50,640 bases of DNA from Candidatus Pelagibacter sp. (GTDB taxonomy: Bacteria > Pseudomonadota > Alphaproteobacteria > Pelagibacterales > Pelagibacteraceae): the NCBI GenBank assembly GCA_002692055.1, contig NZJW01000015.1, forward strand, positions 91,089-141,728, given 5' to 3'. Below, piece by piece: positions 27,696 through 36,838 of the stretch. How positions within the stretch are numbered: position 1 is the stretch's first letter; every line of letters begins with the position of its first letter. The notes beneath the pieces were generated by a model. The model had not been told where the DNA came from and did no database searches. It worked only from the letters and a program-made list of their open reading frames with translations. Position numbers and translations under genes: made by a program.

Positions 27696-28242
27696 AAAAA
27701 AAATTGCAGTCTTTATCTCAGGAAAAGGTTCAAATTTAAACAACCTAATAAAATATTCACAATTAAATAAAAGTTTATTTAAAATTGAACTTGTATTATC
27801 AAATAAAGCTAATGCAGGTGGTTTAAAATTTGCTGAATTGAATAAAATTAAAAATTATATTTTTGACAAAGAAATACAGCTATTTGAAAAAGGAGCTATA
27901 AAATTAATTTCAAAATTTAAGATTGATATTATTTGTCTTGCAGGATTTATGAGAATACTTTCTCCGTATTTTTTAAAAGAAGTAAAAATACCTATATTAA
28001 ATATTCACCCTTCGCTTCTACCAAAATTAAAAGGACTCAATACTCACGAAAGGGCTATAAAAGCAAAATATAAATATTCAGGATGCACAGTACACTTTGT
28101 AAACAATGAACTAGATTCTGGAAAAAAAATTGTTCAAAAAAAAATTAAAATACTAAAGAAGGACACTCCCAGATCTTTAGCTAAAAGAATACTTAAGTTA
28201 GAACACAAAGCCTATATCGAAGCTATAGAGAAAATTATTTAA
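27676..28242 (+). CDS. purN: Phosphoribosylglycinamide formyltransferase
   Basis: PurN (188 residues) transfers a formyl group from 10-formyl-THF to GAR. The N-terminal KIAVFISGKGSNLNNLI binds the phosphate, LAGFMRILSPYFL and the catalytic NIHPSLLPKLKG (Asn and His) follow, and the conserved Asp lies in NNELDSGKKIVQ. The gene overlaps purM by 20 bases upstream and convergent ndk by eight bases downstream, so no terminator separates the ends. Confidence 0.95.
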   Translation: MERLNSKKKIAVFISGKGSNLNNLIKYSQLNKSLFKIELVLSNKANAGGLKFAELNKIKNYIFDKEIQLFEKGAIKLISKFKIDIICLAGFMRILSPYFLKEVKIPILNIHPSLLPKLKGLNTHERAIKAKYKYSGCTVHFVNNELDSGKKIVQKKIKILKKDTPRSLAKRILKLEHKAYIEAIEKII

Positions 28243-28642
28243 TATTAAAAAATAGATCAATTTCAATTTGAGCGTTTTGATGGGAATCTGATCCGTGAAC
28301 TGAATTTTTATCTATTGATAACGCGTACAGATTTCGAATAGTCCCAGATTTTGCCTCTTTTGGGTTAGTCGACCCCATTAAATCTCTATTTATTTGTATT
28401 GCGTTATCACCTCTAAGAACTAAGGCTACTAATGGTCCTGAACATATATAATTACAAAGATCATTATAAAAAGGTTTTTTAGAATGAGTTGAATAAAAAT
28501 TTTTTGCAAATTCAAGATCTATATGAACTTTTTTCATTTCTTCCACAACCAAACCATTATCCTCAAATATCTGAATAATTTTACCTATTAAGTTTCTTTC
28601 GACTGCATCAGGCTTTATAAGTGACAAAGTTTTTTCACTCAT
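28235..28642 (-). CDS. ndk: Nucleoside diphosphate kinase
   Basis: Ndk (135 residues) equilibrates NTP and dNTP pools. LSLIKPDAVERNLIGKI opens the protein, LRGDNAIQINRDLMGSTNPKEAKSGTIR forms the nucleotide site, and NSVHGSDS holds the catalytic His that is phosphorylated. Start and pepA stop overlap by eight bases (ATGAGTGA), so it is the second gene of a pepA-ndk pair. Confidence 0.97.
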   Translation of the reverse strand: MSEKTLSLIKPDAVERNLIGKIIQIFEDNGLVVEEMKKVHIDLEFAKNFYSTHSKKPFYNDLCNYICSGPLVALVLRGDNAIQINRDLMGSTNPKEAKSGTIRNLYALSIDKNSVHGSDSHQNAQIEIDLFFNIK

Positions 28643-30095
28643 AATATTCTTCTACCAATCTATTTAAAAGTTTTACTCCGTAACCAGTTGCACCGGCAGG
28701 GATAGTTTTGGTTACTTTTTTATTCCAAGCCATACCTGCAATATCTAGATGAGCCCAAGGTGTTTTGTTTAAAATAAATCTTTGTAAAAATTGGGCTGCA
28801 GTAATTGAACCCGCCCCACCAGAGTAATTAATGTTTTGAACATCTGCAATCTGAGAATCAATTAATTTATCAAAATTTTTGTTAAGAGGTAATCTCCATG
28901 CTTTCTCATTATCTTTGTAACTTACTTTATTTATCCTATTAGCTAACTGATCATTATTGGAGAATAATCCTGCAAATTCATTACCCAATGCAATTATTAT
29001 AGCTCCAGTTAAAGTTGCTAAATTTATCATAAACTTTGGTTTAAATCTTTTTTCAGCGTAAGACAGTAAATCAGCCAAAACTAATCTTCCCTCAGCATCT
29101 GTATTGAAAATTTCAATTGATTTTCCACTATAGGATTTTACTACATCACCGGGTCTTTGCGCATTCCCATCTGGCATATTCTCAACTAATCCTATTATGC
29201 CAAACGCATTTACTTTTGCTTTTCTACTTGCCAGAGTTTTCATTAAACCGGTGACGGTACCTGCACCTGCCATATCATATTTCATCTCTTCCATAAAACG
29301 TGCAGGTTTTAATGATATTCCTCCAGTATCAAAGCATACACCTTTACCTACAAATCCTAATGGTCTAGAATTTTTCATAGCTCCATTCCATTGCATTATA
29401 GCAACATAACTTTTATTTGAACTTCCTTGACCAACACCCAAAAGTGCACGCATACCAAGTTTTTCTAATTTTTTCTCATCAAGAATTTCAATTTTTAAAC
29501 CAACTTTTTTCAATTTTTTAACCTGGTTGACAAAATTATTTGGATTTAAAATATTGGGTGGAGTTGTTACTAAATTTCTTGTTTCAGTAACTCCCGCATC
29601 AATACTTTTAGCATAGTTAAGCGCATATTTAATAAAATTTTTATTAGAGCACACTAATGTAATAGTTTTTATTTTTTTTGATTTATCTTTTTGTTTATAA
29701 TTATTAAAAGAATAATTTTTTGACATAATACCTATTAGAATATTTTGAATTATTTTTTTATTATTTTTCAAATTTTGTGGAAGAGTATCAAATAAAACTT
29801 CTATTTTATTTTTTTTAAGTGATAACGCCTCTGAAACTATAAGACCACCTAAATCTTGGTATTCATAATCAATCATTTTTTCATTTATGTTAAAAAAATA
29901 AAAGTTTTTAAATTTTGAATTATTGATTTGTGAAATAAAAGTGTAGCCTCTTTTATTTTGTGATGCTTTATTTTTAAGATCGTTAGCAGATTTGACATCA
30001 ATAAAGGATCTTAAACTCCCCAAATTAGAGTTCTTAGATACTAATATTGCTCTAAAATCAAAATTTTTACTGTATTTTGTTGAAATATTAAACAT
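28635..30095 (-). CDS. pepA: Leucyl aminopeptidase (M17 family)
   Basis: This two-metal cytosolic aminopeptidase has 486 residues. The C-terminal catalytic domain shows VGKGVCFDTGGISLKP (metal-binding Lys and Asp), MKYDMAGAGTVTG and NTDAEGRLVLADLL (Asp and Glu ligands, catalytic Arg). The N-terminal macro-like domain is more divergent and Lys-rich. In the family it removes N-terminal residues from peptides and may bind DNA. It is divergent from lptF, with 31 bases between starts, and coupled to ndk. PepA next to lptF is a common proteobacterial arrangement. Confidence 0.95.
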   Translation of the reverse strand: MFNISTKYSKNFDFRAILVSKNSNLGSLRSFIDVKSANDLKNKASQNKRGYTFISQINNSKFKNFYFFNINEKMIDYEYQDLGGLIVSEALSLKKNKIEVLFDTLPQNLKNNKKIIQNILIGIMSKNYSFNNYKQKDKSKKIKTITLVCSNKNFIKYALNYAKSIDAGVTETRNLVTTPPNILNPNNFVNQVKKLKKVGLKIEILDEKKLEKLGMRALLGVGQGSSNKSYVAIMQWNGAMKNSRPLGFVGKGVCFDTGGISLKPARFMEEMKYDMAGAGTVTGLMKTLASRKAKVNAFGIIGLVENMPDGNAQRPGDVVKSYSGKSIEIFNTDAEGRLVLADLLSYAEKRFKPKFMINLATLTGAIIIALGNEFAGLFSNNDQLANRINKVSYKDNEKAWRLPLNKNFDKLIDSQIADVQNINYSGGAGSITAAQFLQRFILNKTPWAHLDIAGMAWNKKVTKTIPAGATGYGVKLLNRLVEEYYE

Positions 30096-30126
30096 TTAAA
30101 TTATGAAAAAGGTTAATACACTTTAA

Positions 30127-31206
30127 ATGCTTAAAAACAAGATATTCCAATACTTTTTTTTAGAATTTTTTAAAATATTTTTACTAATATCTTTATCTTT
30201 TTCTTTGCTAATTTGGTTTACGCAAGCGGCAAGGCTTTTGGAGTTAATTACCGAATTTGGAAATCCTGTAAATGTATACTTTAAATATTTATTATTCAGT
30301 TACCCCAAAATATTAAAAAATTTATTTTTATTAAATTTTATAATTTCAATGTTTTTTTTATTTGCAAAATTAAATGATGCAAAGGAATTTGGTATTTACT
30401 GGCTTTCAGGAATAAGTAAATTTCAGATTTACTCATTATGTATGTCGATTGGTATTGTTGTACTCTTAATGCATTTAATCTTGTCAATATTTATAGCGCC
30501 ATGGAGTTCGCATCAGGGAAGACTAGTACTTGGAGAGTCTAAATTTACTCTTATTAATGCATTAGTAAAAGAAAAAAATTTTAATTCGCCATTAAGAGGT
30601 TTGACAATTTATGTTGAAAATAATGACAAAAAAGGAAATTTAAATGGAATTTTTATATACGAAAAATCTAGAATAATTACTGCTCAAAAAGGTAGGGTGC
30701 TAACAGATGGAGAAAATTCCTATCTTGAATTATTTAATGGTACTACTCAAGAAAAAAATAATAATAAAATAAATTTTATAAATTTTAATAGTACAATTTT
30801 TGATTTTTCTAAATATCAACTTAAAAATATAAAAACTCCGAAATTCTCTGAGAGGCAAATTGGTTGGTTGTACAAAAGATTAGAAGATAAACAATTGTCT
30901 ACTGTAAAAAGAATTGATTTAAGAGTAGAAATTAATTCAAGGTTGATTAAACCTTTTTTGATTTTAATCATATCAACGTTGATATGTTTTCTACTTTTTA
31001 CAAATGAAGATAAAATAAACCAAAAAAAACTTAGAATTGTTATTTATATGCTCTCTGTTGCTCTGCTAATAATTAATCAAATAATTTTAAATTTAAGTGG
31101 AAAAAATATTAATTACACTTTTTTTTACGTATACTCATTAATTTTTTTCTTTATTTTTACCAATTATATCCTTTATAAATTTATTAAGAGTGAGTCAAAA
31201 TTGTGA
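30127..31206 (+). CDS. lptF: LPS export ABC transporter permease LptF
   Basis: The protein has 359 residues of YjgP/YjgQ type: three N-terminal membrane segments (about 12-33, 55-80, 100-120), a periplasmic beta-jellyroll domain in the middle, and three C-terminal membrane segments (about 275-355). With LptG and the ATPase LptB it extracts lipopolysaccharide from the inner membrane. NKIFQYFFLEFFKIFLLISLSFSLLIWFTQAARLLELI is typical of LptF. Its stop overlaps the GTG start of lptG by four bases. Confidence 0.9.
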   Translation: MLKNKIFQYFFLEFFKIFLLISLSFSLLIWFTQAARLLELITEFGNPVNVYFKYLLFSYPKILKNLFLLNFIISMFFLFAKLNDAKEFGIYWLSGISKFQIYSLCMSIGIVVLLMHLILSIFIAPWSSHQGRLVLGESKFTLINALVKEKNFNSPLRGLTIYVENNDKKGNLNGIFIYEKSRIITAQKGRVLTDGENSYLELFNGTTQEKNNNKINFINFNSTIFDFSKYQLKNIKTPKFSERQIGWLYKRLEDKQLSTVKRIDLRVEINSRLIKPFLILIISTLICFLLFTNEDKINQKKLRIVIYMLSVALLIINQIILNLSGKNINYTFFYVYSLIFFFIFTNYILYKFIKSESKL

Positions 31207-32300
31207 AGAGATATACTCCTAACTTGCTAATCAAGTATTTAATAAAAGAATTTTCTTTTTCATTATTAATATTTACAATTATGTTTTCATCTTTAATTAT
31301 TCTTATTACGTACATTGATGAAATTTTATTTTTTAAAGATAAAGACATATCTGATAATTTTTTTTTTAAAACTTTAGTATTAAGTTTAATTAAATCTCCT
31401 ACTTTAATTTTAAATCTATCGCCTTTTATTTTTCTATTTTCAGGAATTTTTTTTTACGTTAAATTTTTAAGAAACAATGAAATTACACCAATGAGTTTGT
31501 CTGGTTTTTCAAAAAATTTTATTACACTTGTTCCAGGAATTTTTTCGTTAATTATAGGTATTTTTATTGTATTAATTTTATCTCCAATTTCATCTGAATT
31601 GTCAAAGTATTATGAAACTGTTAAGACCAAATATTCGTATAATGAAAATCTAATCATCATGAGTGATACTGGTATATGGATTAAAGAAAATAAAAATAAT
31701 AACACAAACATAATAAGAGCAGATTTAGTAAAAGATGAAAATTTTAATAATTTAAAAAATATGTCAATATTTATATTTAAAGATAATAAATTTGAATCAA
31801 GGATAGATGGACAGAATGTAAATATAATGGACAAAGTTTGGAGAATCGATAATGCTAATCAAAGTTTTTTTAACGAAAACAAAACAATAAAAAACTATAA
31901 ATATTTTAGTCAAATAGATTTTGAAAAATTAAAAAATTTTTTTAATAATTCAGACGTTTTTTCTATTTGGAATATTTTTTATGAATTGCAACAATTAAGG
32001 CAAAGGGGCTATTATGGTCAAGAATTAGTTATAAAATTAAATAAATATCTGTCTCTTCCTTTGTTACTGTTTTCAATGATAATACTTTCAACGGTCTTTA
32101 CAATTAAGGCAAATTATAGATTCAATAACTTTCTTTATGCTTTTTTTGGAATTTTGACAGGTATTATCGTTTATTTTCTAGCAGACCTGTCTATTGCTTT
32201 TGGAAAAAGTGGCAAAATTCCTTTAGTTTTGTCAGTTTGGATGCCTGTTATATTGATTATGACATTTTCAACCTATAGTTTATTAAGGAGTGATGAATAA
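31203..32300 (+). CDS. lptG: LPS export ABC transporter permease LptG
   Basis: This 365-residue partner of LptF has the same layout: membrane segments at the N-terminus, a periplasmic domain (about 135-260) and three C-terminal membrane segments (about 280-360). MKRYTPNLLIKYLIKEFSFSLLIFTIMFSSLIILITYIDEI fits LptG. The start is GTG (GTGA overlap with lptF). The lptF-lptG-lptD order puts the inner-membrane permease and outer-membrane translocon in one unit. Confidence 0.9.
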   Translation: MKRYTPNLLIKYLIKEFSFSLLIFTIMFSSLIILITYIDEILFFKDKDISDNFFFKTLVLSLIKSPTLILNLSPFIFLFSGIFFYVKFLRNNEITPMSLSGFSKNFITLVPGIFSLIIGIFIVLILSPISSELSKYYETVKTKYSYNENLIIMSDTGIWIKENKNNNTNIIRADLVKDENFNNLKNMSIFIFKDNKFESRIDGQNVNIMDKVWRIDNANQSFFNENKTIKNYKYFSQIDFEKLKNFFNNSDVFSIWNIFYELQQLRQRGYYGQELVIKLNKYLSLPLLLFSMIILSTVFTIKANYRFNNFLYAFFGILTGIIVYFLADLSIAFGKSGKIPLVLSVWMPVILIMTFSTYSLLRSDE

Positions 32301-34623
32301 TTTTGTGAATAAAAAGTTAAACAAATTTTTTTTTGTATTTTTTTTAATCTTTGTTTGCAGCAAAGCTTTATCTAATGAATTTGAAATTAAAGCTGAAAAA
32401 GTTAATTACTTAAATACAGAGGATAAAATAATAGCAGAGGGTAATGCGTCTGCTACAAATGCAGATGGAAAAAAAATATTCGCGGATAGAATTATTTATT
32501 TTAAAAACAAAGGAATAATCGAGACTATAGGTAATTCAAAATTTTTAGATAGTGATAAAAATTTAACTGCAGAAGAGTTTTCTTATAATATTAAATCAAA
32601 AATTATTAATGCCAGAGGTAATGTAATTTTTACTGATGAAGAAAAAAATAAGTTTTTTTTTAAAAGATTTACTTATAACGAAATTACTGAAAAAGGTAGC
32701 GGAACTTATATTAAAGCTAAAACATCCGACGGTTCATATTTACAATCAAAAAGAGGAAAAATCGATAATAAAAATAAAATAACGAAATTAGATGACGGTG
32801 AATTTACTTCATGTTCAAAAATAAAAAACGATAAAGGAGAATTTTGTCCTTCATGGTCATTAAAGAGTAAGAAAATTATTCACGATAATAAAAGAAAAAC
32901 AATCACTCATAAACACGCCTTTTTTAAATTAAGGAAATTACCAATTTTGTATACACCATATATAACTCATCCGGATCCATCCGTTAAAAGACGTAGTGGT
33001 TTTTTACCGCCTGTAATAAAAACTATTGAAAATTTAGGTAGAACTATAAAGGCACCATACTTCATAGCAATATCAAAAGATAAAGACTTAACAGTTACTC
33101 CAATATATTATTTTGATGAAAATCATATATTTAACACAAGTTATAGACAAGCATTTAAAAATGGTTTTTTAAATGTAGAAACCAGTTACTCAGAAGGATA
33201 CAAAAGACTAGATAAGCAAGGAAGAACTGAAGGATCTAGAAGTTATTTTTTTTTAGACTATTCTGGTCAGAAAAAAAATATAATATTTAAAAATAACGAA
33301 ATCAATTTCAAACTTCAAAGAGTATCTCAGGAAAATTATCTTAAAATTAATAAATTAAATACAATATTATTTAGAGAAAATATCCGTACTTTAGAGAATA
33401 TTGTAAGAATACAATCTTATGATGAAAATAAAAGAATAGATCTAAAAACTGGAGTATATGAAAATTTAGATATTACAGATAACTCAAAATATACTTATTT
33501 TTTACCGGACGGAGTTTTTTCATTTAACTCAAAAAAAAATAAATATTATAACTCAAATTTTAATAGTTATTTTCAAGGAAAAAAATTTGAGAAAGATCAA
33601 AAACAATTAAACATTAAAAATAATTTATCTTTATCAGGGCGGCAATATGTATTTAAAAATTCTGGAATAGGATCCTCGATAAAATTTTCATTTTTTAACA
33701 AAAATATATATAGTGATAATGTCACTGGTTTGGATAATAATATTAATATTAATAGTAATGTTACAATTGGAGCTGATAATGAGTGGCCCCTGGTTAAAAT
33801 AGACAAAACTTCATTTCAATCAATTACCCCTAGATTATTTATAAAATATACAACTGGTACAATGCAAAACGCCAGAAATCAGGATAAAATTTTAGATTAC
33901 TCAGATGTATTTTCCATGAATAGAACCAATAATACCGATGCAATTGAAACCGGTGGTAGTGGTGGGTATGGTTTTGAGTATAAGATTAATAAAAATAAAT
34001 TCAATTCTATAGAAAAACTATATTCATCAAAATTTAGTTTTGGTCAAGTTGTTCGAAAAAATCGTAAAGATAATTTGCCACACAAATCGTCATTAAACAA
34101 TAAAACATCCGATTTTGTTGGAGATTTTGATTTCAATATATTTGGAAGAAAAATTGAAAAATATAAGACTGATAATATTAATAAATTAAATTTTTTAGAT
34201 AACTTTAATCAGAATATGCTTAGTATTAATTATAAGTACAATCTAAATAATGACTTTTCTGACATTTTTAGAAATAATATTACCTTAAAAGGTGTTTATA
34301 ATGGATTTTTAGCTAATTTTACATTTGATGAAAAAAATGAACATATCGGTAATGAAAAATATGGAACACTTGAATTATCGAAAATATTTTCAAAAAATTA
34401 TTATTTAAAGTTTAATAATAAAAGAAATTTAATGACAGATTCTACTGAATATAACCGATTTTCATTTAATTATGAAAACGACTGTATAACTAGTTCTTTA
34501 ATTTACTCAAAAGATTTTTACTCTGATAAAGACCTGCAAAATACAAAAACATTAATATTTGGAATTACTATAAAACCCTTCGCGGATAGTTTGGGGCCTG
34601 ATCTTACAGAATTCATTAATTAA
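32293..34623 (+). CDS. lptD: LPS-assembly outer-membrane protein LptD
   Basis: The protein has 776 residues with a signal peptide (KFFFVFFLIFVCSKALS-NE). An LptA/OstA-like jellyroll follows (IKAEKVNYLNTEDKIIAEGNASATNADGKKIFADRIIYF), then the LptD beta-barrel with many aromatic alternating strands. A Cys pair (FTSCSKIKNDKGEFCPSW) at about 170-185 and one Cys near the C-terminus (ENDCITSSLIYSKDFY) are candidates for the disulfides that regulate LptD. It inserts LPS into the outer leaflet with LptE. The track start is a GTG one codon before this ATG; a GTG at 32305 is also possible. It overlaps lptG by eight bases. Confidence 0.92.
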   Translation: MNNFVNKKLNKFFFVFFLIFVCSKALSNEFEIKAEKVNYLNTEDKIIAEGNASATNADGKKIFADRIIYFKNKGIIETIGNSKFLDSDKNLTAEEFSYNIKSKIINARGNVIFTDEEKNKFFFKRFTYNEITEKGSGTYIKAKTSDGSYLQSKRGKIDNKNKITKLDDGEFTSCSKIKNDKGEFCPSWSLKSKKIIHDNKRKTITHKHAFFKLRKLPILYTPYITHPDPSVKRRSGFLPPVIKTIENLGRTIKAPYFIAISKDKDLTVTPIYYFDENHIFNTSYRQAFKNGFLNVETSYSEGYKRLDKQGRTEGSRSYFFLDYSGQKKNIIFKNNEINFKLQRVSQENYLKINKLNTILFRENIRTLENIVRIQSYDENKRIDLKTGVYENLDITDNSKYTYFLPDGVFSFNSKKNKYYNSNFNSYFQGKKFEKDQKQLNIKNNLSLSGRQYVFKNSGIGSSIKFSFFNKNIYSDNVTGLDNNININSNVTIGADNEWPLVKIDKTSFQSITPRLFIKYTTGTMQNARNQDKILDYSDVFSMNRTNNTDAIETGGSGGYGFEYKINKNKFNSIEKLYSSKFSFGQVVRKNRKDNLPHKSSLNNKTSDFVGDFDFNIFGRKIEKYKTDNINKLNFLDNFNQNMLSINYKYNLNNDFSDIFRNNITLKGVYNGFLANFTFDEKNEHIGNEKYGTLELSKIFSKNYYLKFNNKRNLMTDSTEYNRFSFNYENDCITSSLIYSKDFYSDKDLQNTKTLIFGITIKPFADSLGPDLTEFIN

Positions 34624-34624
34624 C

Positions 34625-35182
34625 ATGAAAATAGTTTTAATTTTATTTTTATTTTTTTTTTTTGATCACTTAAAAGCTAATGAAATTAGATCGATTGTCA
34701 AAGTAAATAATTATTCAATTACAAATATTGATTTAATAAAAGAAATAACAATCAATGAAATTTTGAAAAAACGAAAATTAGCTGATTCTGAAAAAAAAAT
34801 TTTACTTAACAATCTGATAGAAGAGAAAATAAAAAAAATTGAAACAAATAAAATTAAAATCGATGCATCATCTGTGAATGTTCGTGTATCTCAAATAATT
34901 AAAAATTATAATTTAAATGAGGACGATCACAAAAAAATCCGAGAATATCTATTCAACAAAGTTGAAATTTTAATGAAGTGGAATAAGCTAATTGCAATAT
35001 TATTTTCTAAAAAGCTTGAAATTAATATGAATGAAATAGAAGAAAACATGAAAATTAAGAAAATAGATTTAGAGAAAAAAGAGGAGATGATCGAGATGGA
35101 AAAAACTAAAAAAATAAATATTCTTTCAAATACGTTTTATAATGAAGTGAAGAGAAAGTATTTAATAAAAAATATAAAATGA
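34625..35182 (+). CDS. Mini-SurA: SurA N-terminal chaperone domain without PPIase domains
   Basis: The protein has 185 residues: a signal peptide (MKIVLILFLFFFFDHLKA-NE), then IRSIVKVNNYSITNIDLIKEITINEIL and further helices matching the SurA N-terminal chaperone domain, which begins V-x-V-N-x-x-x-I-T-x-x-D. E. coli SurA has about 430 residues with two parvulin domains; neither is present, and the rest is charged helix. Position between lptD and pdxA is the conserved location of surA, which supports the call. It would chaperone outer-membrane proteins such as LptD in the periplasm (inference). Its stop overlaps pdxA (ATGA). Confidence 0.75.
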   Translation: MKIVLILFLFFFFDHLKANEIRSIVKVNNYSITNIDLIKEITINEILKKRKLADSEKKILLNNLIEEKIKKIETNKIKIDASSVNVRVSQIIKNYNLNEDDHKKIREYLFNKVEILMKWNKLIAILFSKKLEINMNEIEENMKIKKIDLEKKEEMIEMEKTKKINILSNTFYNEVKRKYLIKNIK

Positions 35183-36078
35183 ATTCAATCTGTATTTTGC
35201 TAACCGACTCAGAAAGTATAAATGAAAAAATAATATTAAAATCTTATAATTATTTATTAAAAGTTAAGATTAAAAAAATATTTTTTATAGGATCTAAAAA
35301 AAAGTTCATTAAAATTTACAATAAGTTTAGTAAAAATCAGAAATTTAGATTTATAAATATAGTTTTTAAAAAAAATAAACAAATTGATTATCTCACAAAT
35401 ATCACAAATAAAGCAATTACAACATGCAAAGCAAATAAAAGGTGGTTAATTTTAAACATGCCATTAAATAAAAAAAAATTTCTTAGTAGTAAGTACCCAG
35501 GATATACAGAGTTTTTTTCATATTATTTAGATAAAAAGAAAAATGAAAATATGTTGTTATATAATGAAAAAAACTTTTCAGTGTGCCCTCTTACTACACA
35601 CATTCAATTGAAAGATGTAGAAAAGAAAATTACGGAAAAAAAAATAAGGAACTGCATCTTAAATATTGTGAATTTTTATAAAAAAATGAATAAAAAAATA
35701 AGAATATGTATTCTTGGCTTGAACCCTCATGCAGGTAAAGACTTTAATAAAAAAAACAAAGATATAGATGTGATTTATAAAACTGTAAAAAAAATAAAAA
35801 AATTGGGTATTGATATCGAAGGTCCAATTTCAGCAGATACAGCCTTTATGAATGATTTAAATCATAAAGTTTTTATAGGAATGTATCACGACCAGGTCTT
35901 GATACCTTTTAAAACTATAAATAAATTTGATGGTATAAATATAACTATTGGAAAAAAAATTTTAAGATTATCACCAGATCATGGGCCAGCACAAGATTTG
36001 AAAAACAAAAATAATAGAGTCAATAATGAAAGTTTTTTAAGATGCCTTGATTTTTGCTCAAAAAAAATAAATGTATAA
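35179..36078 (+). CDS. pdxA: PdxA-like 4-hydroxythreonine-4-phosphate dehydrogenase, divergent N-terminus
   Basis: The protein has 299 residues, short for PdxA (about 330). The second half is clear: TTHIQLKDV, GLNPHAGK, EGPISADTAF, GMYHDQVLIPFK and LRLSPDHGPAQD. The three His that bind the metal in PdxA (TTH, NPH, YHD) are kept. The N-terminal GDPAGIGPE block of the family reads TDSESINEK here, with the surrounding ICILL and IILKSY alignable, so this motif has decayed or diverged. PdxA oxidises 4-phosphohydroxy-threonine in vitamin B6 synthesis; a changed substrate is possible. It is coupled to surA and rsmA by overlaps of four and eight bases. Confidence 0.82.
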   Translation: MNSICILLTDSESINEKIILKSYNYLLKVKIKKIFFIGSKKKFIKIYNKFSKNQKFRFINIVFKKNKQIDYLTNITNKAITTCKANKRWLILNMPLNKKKFLSSKYPGYTEFFSYYLDKKKNENMLLYNEKNFSVCPLTTHIQLKDVEKKITEKKIRNCILNIVNFYKKMNKKIRICILGLNPHAGKDFNKKNKDIDVIYKTVKKIKKLGIDIEGPISADTAFMNDLNHKVFIGMYHDQVLIPFKTINKFDGINITIGKKILRLSPDHGPAQDLKNKNNRVNNESFLRCLDFCSKKINV

Positions 36079-36838
36079 AAAACGATATGGTCAAAACTTT
36101 CTAATAAATAACGGTATTGCTAAAAAAATTTTACTAAATGAAAAAATAAAAAATCAAAATATTTTAGAAATAGGAACTGGGAATTTAGCTTTAACTAATT
36201 TAATTATTTGCGATAATCCAAAAAAGTTTATCGGCATAGAAGTGGATAAAGATTTAAAAAAAAATTATGTACAGAAAAAAATTTTAGATAAAATTATTTT
36301 TGAAGACGCCTTAAAAATCAATGAAAGAAAGCTCTTTCAAAACGAAAATTTTTCTATAGTTTCTAATCTACCATTTAATATATCTTCTGAACTTGTGATA
36401 AAATGGTGCGAAATTCAAAATTCTTATAATTGTATCAATAATATGATTCTTATGTTTCAGAAAGAATTGGGAGAAAAAATAATTGCAAATCTAAATACAA
36501 AAAAATACGGCAGATTATCAATTTTATGTAGGGCTTTTTTTTCTATAGAAAAGAAAATCATAGTAACAAAAAATAATTTCTTTCCTAGCCCTAAAGTAGA
36601 TACAATAGTTTTGAAATTCATACCTCATAAAATAAATAAAATTAAAAGGAATAGTTTTAAAAAATTAGAAAAAATTACACAAATTTTTTTTAATGAAAGA
36701 AGAAAAATAAATAAAAAGAAAATAATACAAAATTTTTCAATTAAACAAATTGAAAAATTTAATTTACATAAACTCTATAACCTTAGGGCGGAAAATATTG
36801 ATGACGAAGTTTTTTTTAAATTATGTAATGTTATATAA
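36071..36838 (+). CDS. rsmA: 16S rRNA dimethyladenosine methyltransferase (KsgA)
   Basis: RsmA (255 residues) dimethylates two adjacent adenines near the 3' end of 16S rRNA, a late check on small-subunit assembly. YGQNFLIN at the start, the SAM-binding ILEIGTGNLALT, and the catalytic NLPFNIS (family NLPYNI) are present, as is FFPSPKVDTIVLKF near 175. It starts eight bases inside pdxA. Its stop codon directly abuts the stop of convergent gmk with no base between. Confidence 0.95.
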   Translation: MYKKRYGQNFLINNGIAKKILLNEKIKNQNILEIGTGNLALTNLIICDNPKKFIGIEVDKDLKKNYVQKKILDKIIFEDALKINERKLFQNENFSIVSNLPFNISSELVIKWCEIQNSYNCINNMILMFQKELGEKIIANLNTKKYGRLSILCRAFFSIEKKIIVTKNNFFPSPKVDTIVLKFIPHKINKIKRNSFKKLEKITQIFFNERRKINKKKIIQNFSIKQIEKFNLHKLYNLRAENIDDEVFFKLCNVI

